Assembly (NCBI GenBank): GCA_030038695.1
Contig: JASHSN010000536.1
Coordinates: 1-28,055, forward strand
DNA: 28,055 nt
Reading direction: 5' to 3'
Origin: Nitrososphaeraceae archaeon
GTDB lineage: Archaea > Thermoproteota > Nitrososphaeria > Nitrososphaerales > Nitrososphaeraceae
Part shown: positions 22,641-28,055 of the stretch, one piece after another
Numbering within the stretch: the first letter of the stretch is position 1
Layout of the letters: each line of letters begins with the position of its first letter
The notes under the pieces: generated by a model
Seen by the model: only the letters and a program-made list of their open reading frames with translations
What the model was told of the DNA's origin: nothing
The model's database searches: none
Translations under genes and position numbers: made by a program

Positions 22641-25600
22641 CTAGTTTGTGCTCACGTCAGATCTAATATCTCCAACAGGAAGCTGGTCAGGATGTTTGTG
22701 CCTTATAACTTGAGATACTCCGTCTTGCGAATAGACGCCATAAATCATGCTTGCTTTAGCCACCGTTGCATCCTTCAAGGTAACCATGAGCATCTGACTA
22801 TCCCTCGATCTTTCTAACAGCACCTTAGATAATCTGTCAGTGTTCTGAGCATCAAGATGAGCGTCAACCTCATCCATTAGATAAAAAGGAGACGGTTTAA
22901 GTGACTGCAGTGCCAAAAGAAAAACTATGGCAGCCATAGTCTTCTCTCCTCCTGACAACGCAGTGGACTCGCGTGCTGGTTTTCCTTGAAATTGAACCAT
23001 TAACATTATACCGCCTGAAAATTCGTCTTCACTATTCTCTACTTCTAGCCAAGCAGCTCCGCCTGTGACCTCGGAGAAAGTTTGTCTTAAGTTATTGTCA
23101 ACCTTCTCAAATGCATCCATGAAAACTTCCTTCTTTTCAGTAACGATTTCTTCGATAAAGTGGACGATCGAGTGCCGTTCCTTCTCCAGCAGATTTTTTT
23201 TTGTCGACATGCCCCTATATCCATAAATTACTTCTACGTAAGCTTCATTGGCGCGTAGGTTAATTCGTGGTTTTAACGTGTCAAGCTCTGCCGTTAATTC
23301 TCCTATAATCTCATTAACATCTAAGGGCTCCAGTAAATCGGCATATCCTAGCGACTTAATATTATCGATTAGAGATGATTCCTCAGAATTAAGGTCAGAT
23401 ATATCTTTTTCTGCTAATGCAATATCTTTTTCAAGGGAGCTGTTTTCTTTGGATAGTTTTCTTTCATTTTCCTTTAGCGTCTTTATTTCTTGCTCGTATA
23501 TTTGTAACTTACCTACCGATGTTCTAGTAGAATCTATTACTTGCTGCTCTCGATCTCTCTTTATTTGAAGTTCAGCTTCGATGGATCTCAAATTAGATTC
23601 TAATTCACACTCTTGATCAATCTTTTCTTTTCGTTCAATCTCCAACTCTTGGGCATTCTCATTCAAGGTTTTTAATCGTTCCAACCCTATCGCAACTTCA
23701 CTTTTGAGTATTTCCAAAGACCTAAGCATCTCTCGTAGCTCTAGATCGTCCACCTCTATGGCACGCATAATTTGAGCCCTCTTCTCACCCAATTGTCCTA
23801 ATTTGAGTCTGATCGATGCACCCGCCACACGTTCCATTAAATGGTAAACGCGGCTTATAGTCAATTCTATCAGTGATGTGCGTCTGCGACATTCCTCTGA
23901 CTCTAGGCGTCTGGATTCATATTCTGAGTGAACTGCGATATTTTCCAAAATGAGTTCCTCAAGGTTTTTTTCGTCTTCGTGAATGAGATCTGCTAAATTA
24001 GAAGTTTGTGTATCTAACTCACTTATTTTTCTCTCGATTTCAAATTTTTCAGAATCTAGTTGATCTATTCTTAACCCGATTTGTCTCAGGTCAGCATTTT
24101 TCTGCTCAATTAGCTTACTCAATTTGGTTAGTAAGTCTCTCAGGATCTCTATCGAATTACTGAGAAGAAGCATATGTGTGAGATCGGAAATTGTAGAGCC
24201 AAAATCTACAGCCATCGAGCTGCCTGAAGCTTCGAATAGCTCTCCACCTACCGAGACGGCCCTGTACCCCTCAATAGACAACAGGTACGCAGTAATTGGA
24301 CTCTTTACAAGAGCTGTATTTCCAAAAAGAAAATCTGGAAGTTCCTTATGGTCGGAATTTATGAAATCAGCAAGGTTACCAACGATATTAGGATCGTCAT
24401 TAGGAAAATAAGACCTTTGAACGTCATGCACCATATCCAGTGGAATGACCTTAAGGCGTGGTAGTTTGTTTTTTTTGGCATATTCTGCTATCGAGATCAT
24501 CGATTTGACAGTGTCGACCACGAATGCTTTCATCCATTCTGAACCAGCGGCGAGAACAGCTCTTTCATAATCTTTATTCCATGTTATTACATTGTGGACC
24601 AGTCCCTCGATTCCAAACGCATCTGACATCCTCATCAATTCTGCTATGGCAATATCTTCAGTCATCGCATTTTTGACTGTGGAAGCCTTTGCTTCACATT
24701 TTATAGTAAAAGCGTCTGCAGAAGTTAAAAGGTTCGTAGAAGTCTTCAGATGGGTTTGCAAAGTGCTTTTGATCTCACTCAGGTTATTAATGAGGCTGTT
24801 CGTAGTATGCAACCCAGCCTTTTGAGACTCGAGCCCGGTACGAAGGTCATGTCGTAGTTGTTTGTTTTTCTTAATATTTGCTTTTAACTCAATAGTTTCC
24901 GAATCTATGCTCTTGGCTCTGCCTGCTGCTATTACCAATTTCTCTTCAAGCCTAGCTAATGAAACGTCCAAATAGTTCTTAATTTCATATAGTCGTTTGT
25001 GACGACCTTCTAGTCTTGTTCTGATAACGGCGTATCTATTGTCACTAGCTGAGAGTTTTTCTATTACCGAAGTCATCTCAGCTAAATCCGACTTTAGAAT
25101 TGATGACCTACCATCTCTCTCCTCAACATAGGTTTTATTTTCATCTATTTTCAAAAGCAGACTCTCTATTTTTTGATTAATTTTTTGCTTCTCCTTTTCA
25201 ATTGAATCAACGTTTTTTTCGATCTGAACCAGTCGCTGTACTGTTTCCTTGATCAATGCCTTTTTCCTTTCCGAACCGTAAACGAGATCAGTTATGGTAG
25301 TTGTTATTTCTGCTTTGGTCATGCTTGCAACTTTCGCTTCTTGGATAAGTTTTATATTTTCTGATTCCAACTTCCCTAGTTGTGAACTGATTTGTTCTAT
25401 TTTCATGCTTAGGTCCTTTGAACGCGATATCTTTGAGTTCAGAAGCTCCGCTTTCGCTGTCAAATCAGATCTGATTGTTCTCAATGTATTCGAGATTTTT
25501 ATCGCTTTGAACTTCTGAAGGTCCGACTCCAGATGTTTATATCTTAATTGGTCATTTCTTTCCTCCTCCAAGTTGTCAATTTGCTTTCGTATTTCGCCAA

Positions 25601-26186
25601 TACGAGCCATGGCAATTTCGAGGCGCCGGTCTGATTCCTCTAGCTGCCTCATCGCCTCATTTTTTTTTTCATCAAAGTATGATAGTCCGATGATATCTTC
25701 TATAATTTCTCGGCGGTCGTCAGAATTTAATTCCGAAATCCGAGTTATCATACCCTGCTGAATGATGTTGAGTTTATTCGAGGTAGCAAGCACAATTTCT
25801 AACAATTCTAGCAAAGTGCTCTTCGTTACTCTCTTTTTATTAAGATAGTACTGGCTTTCACCAGTTTGTCCTTCCATCTCTCTTGTTACAGTAACTGAAT
25901 CAGAATCTACTGGTATTGCTCTATCTGAGTTGTCAAAGATTAAACTAGTTCTAACGAGCCTTGCAGAGCTGTTCTGACTGTCGTGAAAAAGCGATTGAAA
26001 TTTATCGACACGCAAAGCTTTAGGATTATTTTCGCCGATAGCGAACATTATTGCATCCAAGATATTACTTTTTCCAGACCCATTTGGACCTGTGATCGCC
26101 ACGAGGCCTTTTTCAAAGTTCAATACAATATTCTTAAATCCGAATGACTTAAATCCGTAAACCTCAAGTTTTTTAATGTGGACCAA
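22641..26186 (-). CDS. smc: Chromosome segregation ATPase SMC
   Basis: The 1181-aa protein has the complete SMC plan. The N-terminal head has Walker A GPNGSGKSN (33-41) after YGFKSF. A long coiled coil runs to about 500, then a hinge at about 510-660 (FGIEGLVHNVI onward, with glycine-rich VSVGGELFEASG), then a returning coiled coil. The C-terminal head has signature LSGGEKTMAA and Walker B FYLMDEVDAHLD. SMC dimers bridge and extrude DNA to organise chromosomes. No kleisin (ScpA) gene follows within the window. The start is TTG at 26186, the only usable start after an in-frame TAA. A CATATAATTA box at 26214-26223 (minus) predicts a leader of about 6 nt. Confidence 0.95.
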   Translation of the reverse strand: MVHIKKLEVYGFKSFGFKNIVLNFEKGLVAITGPNGSGKSNILDAIMFAIGENNPKALRVDKFQSLFHDSQNSSARLVRTSLIFDNSDRAIPVDSDSVTVTREMEGQTGESQYYLNKKRVTKSTLLELLEIVLATSNKLNIIQQGMITRISELNSDDRREIIEDIIGLSYFDEKKNEAMRQLEESDRRLEIAMARIGEIRKQIDNLEEERNDQLRYKHLESDLQKFKAIKISNTLRTIRSDLTAKAELLNSKISRSKDLSMKIEQISSQLGKLESENIKLIQEAKVASMTKAEITTTITDLVYGSERKKALIKETVQRLVQIEKNVDSIEKEKQKINQKIESLLLKIDENKTYVEERDGRSSILKSDLAEMTSVIEKLSASDNRYAVIRTRLEGRHKRLYEIKNYLDVSLARLEEKLVIAAGRAKSIDSETIELKANIKKNKQLRHDLRTGLESQKAGLHTTNSLINNLSEIKSTLQTHLKTSTNLLTSADAFTIKCEAKASTVKNAMTEDIAIAELMRMSDAFGIEGLVHNVITWNKDYERAVLAAGSEWMKAFVVDTVKSMISIAEYAKKNKLPRLKVIPLDMVHDVQRSYFPNDDPNIVGNLADFINSDHKELPDFLFGNTALVKSPITAYLLSIEGYRAVSVGGELFEASGSSMAVDFGSTISDLTHMLLLSNSIEILRDLLTKLSKLIEQKNADLRQIGLRIDQLDSEKFEIERKISELDTQTSNLADLIHEDEKNLEELILENIAVHSEYESRRLESEECRRRTSLIELTISRVYHLMERVAGASIRLKLGQLGEKRAQIMRAIEVDDLELREMLRSLEILKSEVAIGLERLKTLNENAQELEIERKEKIDQECELESNLRSIEAELQIKRDREQQVIDSTRTSVGKLQIYEQEIKTLKENERKLSKENSSLEKDIALAEKDISDLNSEESSLIDNIKSLGYADLLEPLDVNEIIGELTAELDTLKPRINLRANEAYVEVIYGYRGMSTKKNLLEKERHSIVHFIEEIVTEKKEVFMDAFEKVDNNLRQTFSEVTGGAAWLEVENSEDEFSGGIMLMVQFQGKPARESTALSGGEKTMAAIVFLLALQSLKPSPFYLMDEVDAHLDAQNTDRLSKVLLERSRDSQMLMVTLKDATVAKASMIYGVYSQDGVSQVIRHKHPDQLPVGDIRSDVSTN

Positions 26187-26290
26187 AGGGTATTAGTATA
26201 CAGACGAGGGATCTAATTATATGTTGTAGAATACAGCTTAACATGACAGTTCCTTTTCTAGTCATACTATTTTCAGCCCATCACATTGTT

Positions 26291-28045
26291 TTATTTGATG
26301 AGCATTTGCTTTGGGCGAAAGACTAGGATGCGAGGTATTCTTCCTCCTGTGAATACCAGATATTTGCTGTTTATTTTAAAATATAGCTTCGTAGATTTGA
26401 GCAAATCAATTTCAAAGCCACTATCAAGAACGATATTTGTGAGTTCCTTTAACTTGCAAGCGTTTGTCTCTTGCAAATCTGTAAGCATTTGCAATGTACC
26501 TGTGTTAACTAATTTTAATGGGAGTACCGTAATTAACGATCTCAATTTTTCGCCAATAGTATTATTGGAATCAAAATTTTGAGATAGGACTAGCAAGAAA
26601 TTATCGATTGATCGATCCTCAATATTTGCCAGCAGTCTTTGAGAATCTCCCCAGAACGAAGATGCATTAGGGGGATCTAGGTCAGCAAACTTTGTCTTTG
26701 CTTTTAATACCTCGTTCTGATCTTTAGAAATACCAATGAAATACTCTGCCCAATTATTCACGGCGATCTCCTCCAAAAGGTCACAATGCTTCATACGTAT
26801 TTCGATATTAACTTTTATGTACAATTTCCTTGCCATGGAAATTGTCCTGTTGAGTTGCGTCGAAGGATTGCCTTCATGGAAGAATTGATAAATCATATTC
26901 CATCTTTGCCTGAAAATATCAGGAAACTGACGACCGCGAATTAATTCCTTGAAAGATTCGTTATCGGCAAAATCTGAAAAGAATGCATCAGTTCTGGATA
27001 TTGCTTCGACTTTCGGCAGATACAATTCATCATACAGATTACTAACTCTATCCCAAGCCCTGATTGGATCTGAACTCATATATGTTACAGACAGATCCGA
27101 AAGCCATAGAATTTCACCAATTGCTAGGATTTTGTCTGACTCCTGTCGTTGGGTCTCTAGTTCTACTAAGAGCTGCGCGAAGGATTCCTGAGAATGCTTT
27201 TGTTTAAGATATGGAAAATCTGTGCGCCAAATCAAGGCTTCTACAATTATACTTTCGATAGGTCTTTTTTGTCCTGCCTTAAGATATTCTGGATGCGTAG
27301 TTGCGAATTCTGTCGCAGGCGATAAGGTAGATTCATATTCTCTAAAATAATTCTCAAAATCAATTCTATTCATCGTGAAATAAGCATCATGAATTCTCGT
27401 TTTGCAGATTTCATGAATAGTCCTCGCAACCTTGGGACCCTTTGGCTCCCTCATATCCCCATCTTCGGTTGAAGAATACGCTTGCGCAGGATCATAGTCG
27501 TGTAGTAGTGCGGCTATAAGAATTAATTCATAATCTTTAGAGCTGAAACTATGTTTACGAAATTCCTTTGGCATCATTTGCAAGCTCATATAGCACACCT
27601 CCAGACTATGATGGAAATTATGATATTCACTTGAGCCTTCTCCAATGCCCTGTTTAGAATACGCATTCTTAAGAAATAGCATAAGTGTGCGCAAATTGTT
27701 TATTCGATCATCCGATATTCCTTTCTGTATGGCCAGTTCTATTACAGCAGCAGCTAATTCATCGTCTTGTATATTAGCAAGGTTCTCATTTGTATCATTG
27801 ATAATTCGTTTTTTAAGACCTGGGAAACGTCTGATTGCTTGTCTGTAAATACCTTGAAGAGGTAAACTTTTGTTAAGGTAAATTCCAAGTGCCGTAGTCG
27901 ACCACTGATACCATCGTATTCTAGGTTTCTCACGTTCGATGATTTCATCTGCAGTAGCTACGAGATTCTTGTTAAGATCGTCTATTAAATAATTCAATTG
28001 TGTGGCGTTGAGGTTCAATCGTTCCTTCTGTTCCACAAATCTCAT
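26291..28045 (-). CDS. HD-domain protein resembling class I cyclic-nucleotide phosphodiesterases
   Basis: Within the 584-aa protein, residues about 120-330 carry an HD-type metal-dependent phosphohydrolase core. It has EYHNFHHSLEV (140-150), ALLHDYDPAQ (179-188) with His182-Asp183, WRTDFPY (273-279) and WLSDLS (314-319) with Asp317. Order and wording resemble the YHNxxHxxxV, HDxxH, ATD and ADLS segments of class I cyclic-nucleotide phosphodiesterases. The PDE His two or three residues after HD is not conserved here (HDYDPA). The N-terminal 110 and C-terminal 250 residues match nothing I know; no membrane segment is seen. The frame stays open from the ATG at 28045 to the window edge, so the true start may lie outside. 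SMC follows 104 bp downstream with its own promoter. Confidence 0.7.
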   Translation of the reverse strand: MRFVEQKERLNLNATQLNYLIDDLNKNLVATADEIIEREKPRIRWYQWSTTALGIYLNKSLPLQGIYRQAIRRFPGLKKRIINDTNENLANIQDDELAAAVIELAIQKGISDDRINNLRTLMLFLKNAYSKQGIGEGSSEYHNFHHSLEVCYMSLQMMPKEFRKHSFSSKDYELILIAALLHDYDPAQAYSSTEDGDMREPKGPKVARTIHEICKTRIHDAYFTMNRIDFENYFREYESTLSPATEFATTHPEYLKAGQKRPIESIIVEALIWRTDFPYLKQKHSQESFAQLLVELETQRQESDKILAIGEILWLSDLSVTYMSSDPIRAWDRVSNLYDELYLPKVEAISRTDAFFSDFADNESFKELIRGRQFPDIFRQRWNMIYQFFHEGNPSTQLNRTISMARKLYIKVNIEIRMKHCDLLEEIAVNNWAEYFIGISKDQNEVLKAKTKFADLDPPNASSFWGDSQRLLANIEDRSIDNFLLVLSQNFDSNNTIGEKLRSLITVLPLKLVNTGTLQMLTDLQETNACKLKELTNIVLDSGFEIDLLKSTKLYFKINSKYLVFTGGRIPRILVFRPKQMLIK

Positions 28046-28055
28046 TCGTTCAGTG

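Overview
The window looks like a chromosomal segment of an ammonia-oxidising-type thaumarchaeon, most likely Nitrososphaerales. This rests on archaeal markers found together: eL13 and eL15 ribosomal proteins, Dph2 with the three archaeal iron-sulfur cysteines, a Hel308 helicase, an archaeal 7S SRP RNA, archaeal mevalonate-pathway AcnX subunits, a single-subunit PII protein, a DUF6659-like protein and AT-rich intergenic DNA. The genus is not resolved. No amo, tRNA, rRNA, CRISPR array or intact insertion sequence was seen.

Layout. 1-4130: a two-TM protein (-), a possible 62-aa protein, eL13, an unknown 153-aa protein and a pentapeptide-repeat protein (+), a radical SAM/SPASM-like enzyme (-), and a 51-aa single C2H2 finger protein (+). 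4131-9060: a dihydropteroate synthase-like enzyme, Dph2, 7S SRP RNA and a TtuA/Ncs6-type tRNA thiolase, all on the minus strand, then a broken Lrp/AsnC regulator (+) and a small zinc-ribbon protein (-). 9061-15088: the AcnX pair (-), Hel308 and a MraY/ALG7-like GlcNAc-1-P transferase (+), a 148-nt inverted-repeat element, and PII (-). 15338-21407: a Lys/Arg-rich protein, an RSH-like HD protein, a sugar-nucleotide pyrophosphorylase (-), a DUF6659-like protein, a decayed DUF72 gene (-), a possible 44-aa protein (-), eL15 (-), a long intergenic region with a GC-rich structured segment, and a SerA-type dehydrogenase (-). 21518-28055: an orphan OppF-type ATPase (+), SMC (-) and a large PDE-like HD-domain protein (-), which may run past the window end.

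The genes are mostly single transcription units rather than operons; the AcnX pair (2-nt gap) is the clear exception. For many genes a TATA-like box is centred about 26 nt upstream of the start codon. This predicts leaderless mRNAs, and it settles several start codons, including TTG, GTG and possibly CTG starts.

The best leads are: (i) a thiolase whose N-terminal zinc finger can only be reached from a non-AUG start; (ii) an eL13 gene with an overlapping 11-codon leader ORF and a Lys-rich tail cut off by an in-frame stop; (iii) two HD-domain proteins, one RSH-like with catalytic residues replaced and one like class I cyclic-nucleotide phosphodiesterases; (iv) two freshly decayed genes; and (v) several structured, promoter-equipped intergenic segments that could be unannotated RNAs. 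I found no clearly new multi-gene system.
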